A stretch of 9,497 bases of DNA, taken from contig CAMFJP010000042.1 in NCBI GenBank assembly GCA_945957075.1, positions 1 through 9,497 of the forward strand, in the 5' to 3' direction. This document shows, piece after piece, positions 1-5,741 of this stretch. The notes under the pieces were generated by a model. It did no database searches. It saw only the letters and a list, made by a program, of their open reading frames with translations, and was not told where the DNA came from. The position numbers and the translations under genes are program-made. The stretch's first letter is position 1, and every line of letters starts with the position of its first letter. Source of the stretch: an uncultured Chlamydiae bacterium (lineage in GTDB: Bacteria; Chlamydiota; Chlamydiia; Chlamydiales; Rhabdochlamydiaceae).

Positions 1-1349
1 ATTATAGACAGGTGGGGGGAGCAGCTCCAGGTATTTTACAAATTCTTGCCAATGGAACAGGATATGGCGATGTCAGCTCGCTTGTTGTCAATGGGAGTGC
101 CTTTTTTGATTCTGGTGCCGTGATTCAGTTTCTTGCGCTTGATGGGGGCAATTATACGCAGGGAGCCTCGTTTCCTATTGTGACAGCAGAGCAAGGTCTT
201 GTTGCAACAATTGATGCGTTAAATCAGTTTTTTATGGAACAGGCGCCCTATCATGTGGATGCAGAATTAAGCCTACAAGGCAACCAAATTTGGATTACCT
301 TAAATCCTTTGCCAAGTTTAACGACCTTAGCAGCTGACAGTGGCGCTTTGGATATGGCAGCTGAAAATATGACATTTACAGTAGAGCGTCAAAATGACAT
401 GCATATGAGCCTGCGAGGGGCTGTTGCACGCGCAGATGAAAGAGACGTAGAGGGTTTTTTGGTTAGTGCCGCAGAGGATAATCCCTTTGCAACAGGATCG
501 CGCTTTAAGCGTTCCACCTTAGCAAATCCTTGGACTGTGTATGTGGCGCCCGTGGGTAGTAAGGGCATGGTCAAAAAAATCCGCGAGCAAAATGCGCTCG
601 ATTTTCATTCTTTAGGAGCGATTGTAGGGGCTGATTATACGTTTACACGTGTTGGTATTGGGGCTAATATAGCTTATGAAAAGCTGCGTGCTCACGTTCA
701 TGAAGGCTGGGGCCATTTTAGTGTTTCTAATGTACTGGGCCGTGCGTATGCGACTATGCTTCCTTTTAAAAACGATCACTTTTTCTTGGATCTTTCTGGA
801 GCTGTGGGCTCCGATCTTTTACATGTGCATCGCAATGTTAATGGAATGGTTGCCAAGGGCAGCCCAAGAGGATGGACCTTTAATGCTTACGGGCAAGTAG
901 GGTACGACTTTTTATGGAGCCGCTGGCGCATTTCTCCAGTCGCATACTGCAACTATACGTACTATATCGTTGAAGATTATATGGAAACGGGCGCTGGTTC
1001 ATTTAATGTGCATGTTGGACATCAGAACGTCACATCGCTTGTGCCGGCTCTTGGTGTTAATGCAGGAAGCTCTTGGGAAACGGGCGGCGTAACATGGCTA
1101 CCTGAGGTGCGCTTTAATTGGGAAAGAGAATGTTGTGATATTAACCACAAGGTCAAAGTCACAAGCCTTACATTTGACACTGAAAGAATGGTGCCTGTTT
1201 TAGGTGGCAACCGGGATTTTTTTGATGCAGGAGCAGGGCTTCGTGTTCTACTTGGGAAGCATTGGGGCGTTTATGGCTCTTATGACTTTTATTGGAGCCA
1301 GTATTTGCGAAACAATGTATTTTATGGCGAGATAAGGTGTTACTTTTAA
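1..1349 (+). CDS. Autotransporter C-terminal part: passenger end and beta-barrel (5' truncated by window)
   Basis: This is the 3' end of a type V secretion (autotransporter) gene. The frame is open to the left edge (Tyr-Arg-Gln codons at nt 3-11 precede the GTG at 12), so the start lies outside the window and 448 residues are visible. The first ~100 residues are Gly/Ser/Ala-rich passenger with a repeated beta-strand character (LANGTGYGDVSSLVVNG, AELSLQGNQIWITLNP). A charged, probably helical linker follows, then about 270 residues of alternating aromatic/hydrophobic strands typical of an outer-membrane barrel (GAIVGADYTFTRVGIGANI, YGQVGYDFLW, WGVYGSYDFYWSQYL). The protein ends in Phe (GEIRCYF), the usual C-terminal signal for BAM-dependent insertion. 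Its role would be to export its own passenger to the cell surface. The barrel contains at least three Cys, including an adjacent pair at nt 1131-1136, which is unusual for classical barrels. The passenger ligand or function cannot be read from this fragment. Confidence 0.88.
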   Translation, partial: YRQVGGAAPGILQILANGTGYGDVSSLVVNGSAFFDSGAVIQFLALDGGNYTQGASFPIVTAEQGLVATIDALNQFFMEQAPYHVDAELSLQGNQIWITLNPLPSLTTLAADSGALDMAAENMTFTVERQNDMHMSLRGAVARADERDVEGFLVSAAEDNPFATGSRFKRSTLANPWTVYVAPVGSKGMVKKIREQNALDFHSLGAIVGADYTFTRVGIGANIAYEKLRAHVHEGWGHFSVSNVLGRAYATMLPFKNDHFFLDLSGAVGSDLLHVHRNVNGMVAKGSPRGWTFNAYGQVGYDFLWSRWRISPVAYCNYTYYIVEDYMETGAGSFNVHVGHQNVTSLVPALGVNAGSSWETGGVTWLPEVRFNWERECCDINHKVKVTSLTFDTERMVPVLGGNRDFFDAGAGLRVLLGKHWGVYGSYDFYWSQYLRNNVFYGEIRCYF

Positions 1350-1360
1350 TGTAACTCATT
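1344..1360. repeat. 17-bp direct repeat, copy 1
   Basis: TTTTAATGTAACTCATT occurs exactly here and at 2102-2118, 758 bp apart. Its first TAA (1347-1349) is the stop of the autotransporter gene. The copy precedes the promoter and leader of the first Tyr/Pro-rich paralogue. The repeat contains short inverted ends (AATG...CATT). It probably marks the edge of the duplicated unit or a conserved upstream site. Confidence 0.75.
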
Positions 1361-1367
1361 TGTCTCT

Positions 1368-1398
1368 AAAAAAATCGATTTCGCTTGTTGATTTTTTT
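1368..1398. terminator. AT-rich inverted repeat, possible weak terminator
   Basis: AAAAAAATC (1368-1376) and GATTTTTTT (1390-1398) are perfect 9-bp complements around a 13-nt loop, placed 19 nt after the autotransporter stop. An A-tract, stem and T-tract arrangement could act as a weak intrinsic terminator. The stem is only one G-C pair strong and it overlaps the predicted -35 of the next gene, so it may instead be incidental. Confidence 0.3.
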
Positions 1399-1415
1399 AG
1401 CATAACTGGTATTCT
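1388..1415 (+). promoter_or_regulatory. Predicted sigma70-type promoter of the first paralogue
   Basis: TTGATT (1388-1393), a 16-nt spacer and TATTCT (1410-1415) lie 25 nt before the ATG at 1441. The element aligns with the better promoter TTGAAG-N17-TATAAT in front of the second paralogue; the shared context is GTTGA, a T-run, and CTGGTAT at the -10. The call rests mainly on that conservation between paralogous leaders. Confidence 0.5.
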
Positions 1416-1440
1416 TCTTGGTCATATCAAGAGTGTACTT

Positions 1441-2112
1441 ATGTACTTTTATTATCCTTGCGTGGCCTACTATTACCCACCAATGACAAATCCTTACGCG
1501 CCTTTATACTATGCCCCTATGGCTCGAGCTATGGCCCCTCTTCCCTATGGATTTTTTGAGCAATACGCCTATCGCCAGCAGCCTGTCTACTATAATCATG
1601 CTCTCCAGCAACCAAGGGGGTCCCCCCAACCGACGCAGCGGTTTATACGCCCACAAGATAAGGCGCCTAGATGCGGTGCTTATGCTGGAAGTAAAGCAGC
1701 TTCTGTTTTAAAAAAGTTAAATGTGCATCTACGCCCAGGCCAGACAAGACCAGAGACATCAACTGTAGCCGCACCTATTCTCGATTGCCATCAAGAGCTT
1801 GAAGCAATTAAATCTGCTATTTTAGATCCTAAAACGCAAGAAGATACGATTATTCGTAAGATAACCACTGTTTCAAAAGATGTCCAGCAGCTTATACAAC
1901 TTATTCCTTTGGCTATTAAGACTCGTAAAAACAAGGTTTTATTCCGTCTCTGCGCAGCCATGCGTCTGGTTTTTGTATCATATGAATATCGCCAAACGTG
2001 GAACGATCTGGCAGTGTCTGTAAAAAATGATTATGCTGTCGAATTGTTTAGGCGATTTTTTTCAGAAGATGAATATGTTTTATCGCAAGATGAGATATTG
2101 TTTTTAATGTAA
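1441..2112 (+). CDS. Tyr/Pro-rich N-terminal protein of unknown function, paralogue 1
   Basis: This is a 223-residue protein that I do not recognise. Residues 1-75 are rich in Tyr, Pro, Ala and Met (NPYAPLYYAPM, MAPLPYGFFEQYAYRQQP), with no signal peptide and no clear membrane segment. Residues ~115-205 look helical and contain a module (SAILDPKTQEDTIIRKI, then QLIQLIPLAIKTRKNK) that is clearly shared with the gene at 2213. The ATG at 1441 is preferred over a TTG at 1360 because both paralogues have the identical sequence AAGAGTGTACTTATGTA around this ATG and similar first residues (MYF). AAGAG at 1429-1433 may serve as a weak Shine-Dalgarno. The C-terminus (EYVLSQDEILFL) resembles a motif inside the other paralogue (QYVISPEEAVFL), suggesting module shuffling or truncation. 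The stop lies within the 17-bp repeat. A secreted effector or a lineage-specific structural protein is possible, but the sequence does not decide. Confidence 0.75.
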   Translation: MYFYYPCVAYYYPPMTNPYAPLYYAPMARAMAPLPYGFFEQYAYRQQPVYYNHALQQPRGSPQPTQRFIRPQDKAPRCGAYAGSKAASVLKKLNVHLRPGQTRPETSTVAAPILDCHQELEAIKSAILDPKTQEDTIIRKITTVSKDVQQLIQLIPLAIKTRKNKVLFRLCAAMRLVFVSYEYRQTWNDLAVSVKNDYAVELFRRFFSEDEYVLSQDEILFLM

Positions 2113-2118
2113 CTCATT
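2102..2118. repeat. 17-bp direct repeat, copy 2
   Basis: This copy is identical to 1344-1360. Here the second in-repeat TAA (2110-2112) is the stop of paralogue 1, so the same 17 bases terminate two unrelated proteins in two different frames. It precedes the leader of paralogue 2, as copy 1 precedes that of paralogue 1. Confidence 0.75.
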
Positions 2119-2152
2119 GGTTTTTAATAAAATAATCAGTTGATTTCATGTG

Positions 2153-2181
2153 TTGAAGTTTTTTAGATAAGCTGGTATAAT
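2153..2181 (+). promoter_or_regulatory. Predicted sigma70-type promoter of the second paralogue
   Basis: TTGAAG (2153-2158), a 17-nt spacer and a perfect TATAAT (2176-2181) lie 31 nt before the ATG at 2213. This is close to the bacterial housekeeping consensus and is conserved in layout in front of paralogue 1. It implies that each paralogue has its own promoter and is not only read from upstream. Confidence 0.65.
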
Positions 2182-2183
2182 TT

Positions 2184-2202
2184 TTGGTAAAGTTCTTACC
2201 AA
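2184..2202 (+). promoter_or_regulatory. Inverted repeat in the leader of paralogue 2
   Basis: TTGGTAA (2184-2190), loop AGTTC, TTACCAA (2196-2202) is a perfect 7-bp inverted repeat just downstream of the -10 and 10 nt before the ATG. It could be a repressor operator covering the transcription start or a 5'-UTR stem-loop. The leader of paralogue 1 has a weaker counterpart at the same place (CTTG...CAAG, about 1416-1430). No T-run follows, so it is not a terminator. Confidence 0.45.
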
Positions 2203-2212
2203 GAGTGTACTT

Positions 2213-3160
2213 ATGTATTTTCCTAATCTTTATGCGGCCCCTTATTACGCCCCAATGAGAAGCCCTTATGCACCTCAATACCACGCTCCTATGACTCCAG
2301 CTGCGGCCCCCCTTCCCTACGGTTTTTTCGCGCAGCATGCCTACCGCCCCCAGCCGGCTCAATATTATGCCCCCCAGCAACCAAGATGGTACGCCCAACC
2401 GGTCGATCAGCCGAGATGTCAGCAACCTGCAGATCTACAGCACGCGCAGCCTAGGCATACCGGCTACGTTCCCCCGCCACCAGCACCTCAGCCCCGTCCA
2501 GCTCAACAACCTACGTACCAACAGCCTAGACAGCGTGCCTATGCTGCTTGCCCCGTAGCCCCACAACCTCCTATAGCCCAACCACGGCCTCAACTGAGCC
2601 CACAAGCAGAATATGTGAGTAGAATGTTGAGATCGGATGTAGCAGATGATCGCGCAATTATAGCTGCATTAAGGGGTCAGTATGTGATTTCTCCGGAAGA
2701 AGCAGTGTTTTTAAAACAAGAAGCCGAGGCAGCTAATCGCTCACTAGGCGTTCTGGATGCGCTGGATGTTCGAGCGCAGCAAGCCTCAAGGCCAGTTGCT
2801 CCAGCTTATAATGTTGATGTGAATGCCATTGCGGAGGCTATGTTAGATCCTCAGTCTGATGAGAACGCAATTATTGCTATGCTAGAAGTTCTTGAAAGGT
2901 ATTGCACTGATGAAGTGTCCTATAGATCGCATTTGTTTAGATTGATTCCTTATGCGATTATGGGTCGTAAAGAGGGAGTGAGGCTCTTTATGTTTGAGAA
3001 GTCACGATTGAACAATGTGATCGCAAGAACGCAAGATCCCTCTCTTATAAAAACGACTTGTGAACGCTGTATGCAATGGCATAAATTAGCTGTAGGCTCT
3101 GGAAATTACGAGGCAGCTGCGCATGTATATGCTGTGATCGTTGCGCTCAGCCAACGTTAA
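2213..3160 (+). CDS. Pro/Tyr/Gln-rich N-terminal protein of unknown function, paralogue 2
   Basis: This 315-residue protein is a diverged tandem copy of the gene at 1441. Residues 1-130 are low-complexity Pro/Tyr/Ala/Gln (SPYAPQYHAPM, APLPYGFFAQHAYRPQP, VPPPPAPQPRPAQQP), probably disordered. Two related helical modules follow: residues 133-170 (RMLRSDVADDRAIIAAL, then QYVISPEEAVFLKQEA) and residues 204-250 (EAMLDPQSDENAIIAML, then HLFRLIPYAIMGRKEG). A helical C-terminus contains three Cys. There is no signal peptide, transmembrane helix or catalytic motif that I can name. The Pro-rich part is markedly richer in C than the AT-richer 3' half. The ATG at 2213 follows the conserved leader. The gene is convergent with ptsH and their stop codons overlap. 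Type III-secreted effectors of chlamydiae often have disordered N-termini, but that role is only a suggestion. Confidence 0.8.
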   Translation: MYFPNLYAAPYYAPMRSPYAPQYHAPMTPAAAPLPYGFFAQHAYRPQPAQYYAPQQPRWYAQPVDQPRCQQPADLQHAQPRHTGYVPPPPAPQPRPAQQPTYQQPRQRAYAACPVAPQPPIAQPRPQLSPQAEYVSRMLRSDVADDRAIIAALRGQYVISPEEAVFLKQEAEAANRSLGVLDALDVRAQQASRPVAPAYNVDVNAIAEAMLDPQSDENAIIAMLEVLERYCTDEVSYRSHLFRLIPYAIMGRKEGVRLFMFEKSRLNNVIARTQDPSLIKTTCERCMQWHKLAVGSGNYEAAAHVYAVIVALSQR

Positions 3161-3173
3161 TACTTGATATTAA
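3157..3173. other. Short inverted repeat over convergent stop codons
   Basis: TTAATA (3157-3162), CTTGA, TATTAA (3168-3173) spans the overlapping stop codons of paralogue 2 (+) and ptsH (-). It is AT-only and lacks a T-run, so it is a poor terminator. No better hairpin separates the two convergent genes. Confidence 0.25.
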
Positions 3174-3435
3174 ACCTGTTTTGGGCGAGTTCGATAAGGG
3201 CTTGCACTGCAGCTGAGGCGTCTTCGCCCTCGGCCTCTATGTGGATTTTCGAGCCCCTGTGTGCAGCGAGCATTAAAATGCCAAGAAGGGACTTGGCATT
3301 TACTGTAAGGTCTTGATAACTTAAAAAGATCTGCGCTTTGAAAGAGGAAGCGCAGCGCACAAGTTCTGTTGAGGGGCGTGTATGTAGCCCCTTCTCATTG
3401 ATGATTGTGAATGTGTCTTTTGTCTTGTATTTCAT
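3157..3435 (-). CDS. ptsH: Phosphocarrier protein HPr
   Basis: This 92-residue protein matches the HPr family in length and motifs. In the phosphoenolpyruvate phosphotransferase system, enzyme I phosphorylates HPr on a histidine, and HPr passes the phosphate to EIIA proteins or to regulatory targets in the cytoplasm. The active-site motif GLHTRPSTELV places the phospho-His at residue 18 (His15 of model HPrs). The regulatory Ser segment NAKSLLGILMLAA has Ser49 in the place of Ser46, so HPr-kinase control is possible. The start at 3433-3435 is chosen because AAGGGGGG lies just upstream on this strand and the protein then has normal HPr length. An in-frame ATG at 3570 would add 45 non-HPr residues and overlap pepF. 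It lies 85 nt downstream of pepF on the same strand, so the two may be co-transcribed. Its last bases overlap the stop of the convergent paralogue 2. Confidence 0.93.
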   Translation of the reverse strand: MKYKTKDTFTIINEKGLHTRPSTELVRCASSFKAQIFLSYQDLTVNAKSLLGILMLAAHRGSKIHIEAEGEDASAAVQALIELAQNRFNIKY

Positions 3436-3520
3436 AAGGCCCCCCTTGCAGCTTTTGGTCTTCATATGTTCAAGAGACCTAATGAAATACAGCGACGCTT
3501 CATTTCTATCAATATTTTTG

Positions 3521-5293
3521 TTAAGAAATTTTACTTTCCATTCTTTCAACAAGGTGATCAAAGTGGTCAATGAGCGTCTCTACCGCTGTCTGCTTGCGCA
3601 TATCTATTCCAGCTTCTGCAAGGAGGGTTAGAGGCGGCCTGCTCGATCCTGAAGATAAAAATTGTAGGTATTTTTCTTGAGCGCCAGGTTCTGTGATTTT
3701 TTTTGCAAAGGCGTGCGCGGCGCTAATTCCGGTTGCATACTGGTAAACATAGAAATTGTAGTAGAAATGGGGGATTCGTGCCCATTCGATGTCGATCTCT
3801 TCGCCTAATGTAACATCAGGACCGAAGTAGGCGGCATTTAAGGCTCTGTATTCCGATTTGAGAAGCGCTGGGGTCAGGGGGATATTTGCTTCTGCAAGCT
3901 CGTGGATTTTAAGTTCAAATTCTGCAAATAGGGTCTGTCTAAAAAAGGTTGTGCGTATGCTTTCGATTTGTTGGTTGATGAGAAAGATGTTTTCCTCTTC
4001 TTTGGAGGTGTGTTTAAAGAGCTCTTGAATAAATAACTCTTCATGGAAGGTGGAGGCGATTTCCGCAAGGAAGATGGAGTAGCCAGAGTAGGGGTAGGGT
4101 TGGTGAGTGTTGGAAAGAAGCGAGTGCATGCTGTGACCAGCCTCGTGGCTGAGCGTCATGGCGTCGTAGAGCTCGCCGTGGTAGTTCATAAGAATATAGG
4201 GCATGCTGCCATAGCAGCCGCTGGAATAGGCTCCGGAGCGCTTTCTTGGGGTTTCATAGCGATCCACCCATCTGTCTTCGATAAGACCTTTTTTAAGCAT
4301 GCTTTGATAAGCAAGGCCCAAAGGTGCAACGGATTGAATGAGGAGTTTTTCTGCGCGCTCATAGGGGATGTGCCATGAAAAATCGATAAGGGGGACGTAG
4401 AGATCATAGGGATGCATCTCTTTTAGCCCAAGGTGGCGTTTGCGCATGCGCATATATTTGTGTAAAGAGGGAAGTCTTTTGCGGACGGCGCTAATTAGCT
4501 CCCTGTAGACTGTTTCATCGATTTCATAGGGGAAAAGAGCAGCTGATAAAGAAGATGCATAGCCTCTGGCTTTGGCTGTACAGACATGTTTTTGCACAAG
4601 GCCATTTAATAGTTCGCATAGGGTGTTTTCATGAGATAAAAAGCTGCGGTGTAGGGTCTCAAATGCGTGCTTTCTTAAGACTCTATCTTGGCTTTTTAGA
4701 TAGAGCTGGTAGGTTCCATGGGTTAGGGGTTTTGCATTTCCTTGCGCGTCTTGAACGTCTGGAAATTTTAGATCGCCGTGGTTGAAGGCTCCAAAGGTTT
4801 GATAGGGGGTATCGAGGGCTTTTCCCATCAGTGCCATTAAGGATTCTTCTGAGGGGGAAAGGACGTGGGGTTTGAGGCGTAAAATATTTTGTAGGTAGAT
4901 GTGGTAATTTTTTAATACGGGATCTGAGGTGATGGAGGGGGGCAAAGTGAGGATCTCAGGTTCGACCCAGGAAAGCGCCTGTCTAAAGGCGTGGAGTGTC
5001 GAAACGGCTTTGGCATACGCTTGTTTGTATGTTTCTTCTGTAACATCTTCATCATGACGCAGGTGGGCATAAGTATAAATTTTTGTGAGGTGTTTATCGG
5101 TGTCAAAATATAGGTCTAAAAATTTTAATAAGATGCTTGGGCCGTCTTTTAAAATGCCTTGAAATTGGGTGAGGGCTTTCCATTTCCCTTCGCTCCAGTG
5201 GGTAAGATCTTCTTCCCAAGCGGAGAGGGAGGGGTACATGGCCTCTACATTCCAGAGGTCTTGAAGAGAGAGAGTGGAGCGTGTTTTTGTCAT
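3521..5293 (-). CDS. pepF: Oligoendopeptidase F, M3B family zinc metallopeptidase
   Basis: This 590-residue cytoplasmic peptidase should cleave short oligopeptides, contributing to peptide recycling. The length fits PepF (about 600 residues). The zinc site is intact: HEAGH at residues 383-387, the third ligand Glu411 in FLAEIASTFHEE, and the downstream Tyr-rich segment YYNFYVYQYATG (511-522) typical of M3 substrate binding. The N-terminal half (about residues 1-200) is the helical PepF N-domain. ATG at 5291-5293 is preceded on this strand by AAAGGG about 7 nt upstream, and the N-terminus (SLQDLWNVEAMYPS) is a typical family start. It is divergent from groES across 123 bp that hold a CIRCE-like site. 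From memory, pepF also neighbours groES-groEL in Chlamydia. No clear terminator lies between pepF and ptsH. Confidence 0.95.
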   Translation of the reverse strand: MTKTRSTLSLQDLWNVEAMYPSLSAWEEDLTHWSEGKWKALTQFQGILKDGPSILLKFLDLYFDTDKHLTKIYTYAHLRHDEDVTEETYKQAYAKAVSTLHAFRQALSWVEPEILTLPPSITSDPVLKNYHIYLQNILRLKPHVLSPSEESLMALMGKALDTPYQTFGAFNHGDLKFPDVQDAQGNAKPLTHGTYQLYLKSQDRVLRKHAFETLHRSFLSHENTLCELLNGLVQKHVCTAKARGYASSLSAALFPYEIDETVYRELISAVRKRLPSLHKYMRMRKRHLGLKEMHPYDLYVPLIDFSWHIPYERAEKLLIQSVAPLGLAYQSMLKKGLIEDRWVDRYETPRKRSGAYSSGCYGSMPYILMNYHGELYDAMTLSHEAGHSMHSLLSNTHQPYPYSGYSIFLAEIASTFHEELFIQELFKHTSKEEENIFLINQQIESIRTTFFRQTLFAEFELKIHELAEANIPLTPALLKSEYRALNAAYFGPDVTLGEEIDIEWARIPHFYYNFYVYQYATGISAAHAFAKKITEPGAQEKYLQFLSSGSSRPPLTLLAEAGIDMRKQTAVETLIDHFDHLVERMESKIS

Positions 5294-5316
5294 AGGGTGC
5301 CCTTTTTGTTAAAAAA

Positions 5317-5343
5317 TTAGCAAATCTAGCAATTCACTGCTAA
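5317..5343. promoter_or_regulatory. CIRCE-like operator (HrcA binding site candidate)
   Basis: TTAGCAAAT, nine bases, CACTGCTAA matches the 9-N9-9 geometry of CIRCE (TTAGCACTC-N9-GAGTGCTAA) with the outer TTAGCA/TGCTAA arms intact and 13 of 18 arm positions conserved by my count. CIRCE binds the repressor HrcA, which controls groESL in many bacteria including chlamydiae. It sits 5 nt upstream of the predicted groE -35 and 23 bp from the pepF start, so it could also touch divergent pepF transcription. A second TAGCA/TGCTA pairing inside it (5327-5342) leaves some doubt about the exact register. Confidence 0.7.
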
Positions 5344-5348
5344 ATCTA

Positions 5349-5378
5349 TTGCGTAAAAATCAGCTTTTTCCGTACAAT
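5349..5378 (+). promoter_or_regulatory. Predicted sigma70-type groESL promoter
   Basis: TTGCGT (5349-5354), an 18-nt spacer and TACAAT (5373-5378) precede groES with a leader of roughly 30 nt. The -10 is a good match and the -35 is moderate. It directly follows the CIRCE-like site, which fits a repressible heat-shock promoter. Confidence 0.55.
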
Positions 5379-5397
5379 GCAGCCTGAAAACCGAAGT

Positions 5398-5415
5398 TTA
5401 TCCTAAGGAGGATAG
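5398..5415 (+). promoter_or_regulatory. Hairpin containing the groES Shine-Dalgarno (possible RNA thermometer)
   Basis: TATCCT (5399-5404), loop AAGG, AGGATA (5409-5414) forms a perfect 6-bp stem, extendable by one U-G pair. The strong Shine-Dalgarno AAGGAGG (5405-5411) is split between the loop and the 3' arm and ends 5 nt before the ATG. Pairing UCCU with AGGA would hide part of the ribosome site at low temperature, as in four-U type thermometers. It is a short element and could be chance, because any anti-SD-like tract next to an SD makes such a stem. Confidence 0.4.
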
Positions 5416-5416
5416 T

Positions 5417-5728
5417 ATGACACAACAAACTGCAAAGAAAACGGTACTTAAACCTCTTAGCAACCGTGTGGTTGTGAGGCGCCTTGAGCAGGAAGAAGTG
5501 CTCAAAGGTGGTATCATCCTACCTGATACAGCAAAGAAAAAACAAGAGAGCGCATGTGTTGTAGCGGTAGGTTCTGGAAAAATAACCCAAGAAGGGAAGT
5601 TGCTGCCGATGTCTGTTGCTGTAGGTGATACGGTTCTTATGGACAAGTATGCGGGCCAAGAGGTGACAATTGATGGTGAAGATCTTGTTATCCTCAAAGA
5701 AGACGATATCGTAGCGATTATTAACTAA
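5417..5728 (+). CDS. groES: Co-chaperonin GroES (Hsp10)
   Basis: This 103-residue heptamer-forming lid of the GroEL chamber acts in ATP-dependent folding of cytoplasmic proteins. It has the core LKPLSNRVVVRR at the N-terminus, the mobile loop with the GroEL-binding hydrophobic tripeptide (EVLKGGIILPDTAKKK, residues ~28-43), and the terminal beta segment DKYAGQEVTIDGEDLVILKEDDIVAII. Length and motifs resemble chlamydial GroES (about 102 residues). ATG follows a strong AAGGAGG. It is the first gene of the groESL operon, with groEL 13 nt downstream, under the CIRCE-like and promoter elements described here. Confidence 0.98.
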   Translation: MTQQTAKKTVLKPLSNRVVVRRLEQEEVLKGGIILPDTAKKKQESACVVAVGSGKITQEGKLLPMSVAVGDTVLMDKYAGQEVTIDGEDLVILKEDDIVAIIN

Positions 5729-5741
5729 AGGAGTATTTAAC

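Noticed and set aside
12..14. GTG at 12 as the start of the first autotransporter
   Set aside because: The frame is open to the left edge, and the protein from this point has no signal peptide and begins in the middle of a passenger, so the true start is upstream.
1360..1440. TTG start at 1360 for paralogue 1
   Set aside because: The added 27 residues cover the promoter and leader that are conserved in front of paralogue 2. The ATG at 1441 has the matching context and N-terminus.
2114..2425. 103-codon minus-strand ORF over the leader and start of paralogue 2
   Set aside because: It covers the predicted promoter and the Pro-rich head in antisense, and no ribosome site or homology was evident.
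3436..3520. Possible terminator between pepF and ptsH
   Set aside because: Only weak stems with mismatches (GGTCT...AGACC, GAAAT...ATTTC) and no following U-run in the right orientation were found, so no terminator is called.
3436..3570. Upstream ATG at 3570 for ptsH
   Set aside because: It would add 45 residues unrelated to HPr and overlap the end of pepF. The ATG at 3435 has a ribosome site and gives the normal HPr length.
4043..4378. 111-codon plus-strand ORF inside pepF
   Set aside because: It lies opposite the zinc-site region of pepF, shows no recognisable motif, and is explained as a shadow of the real frame.
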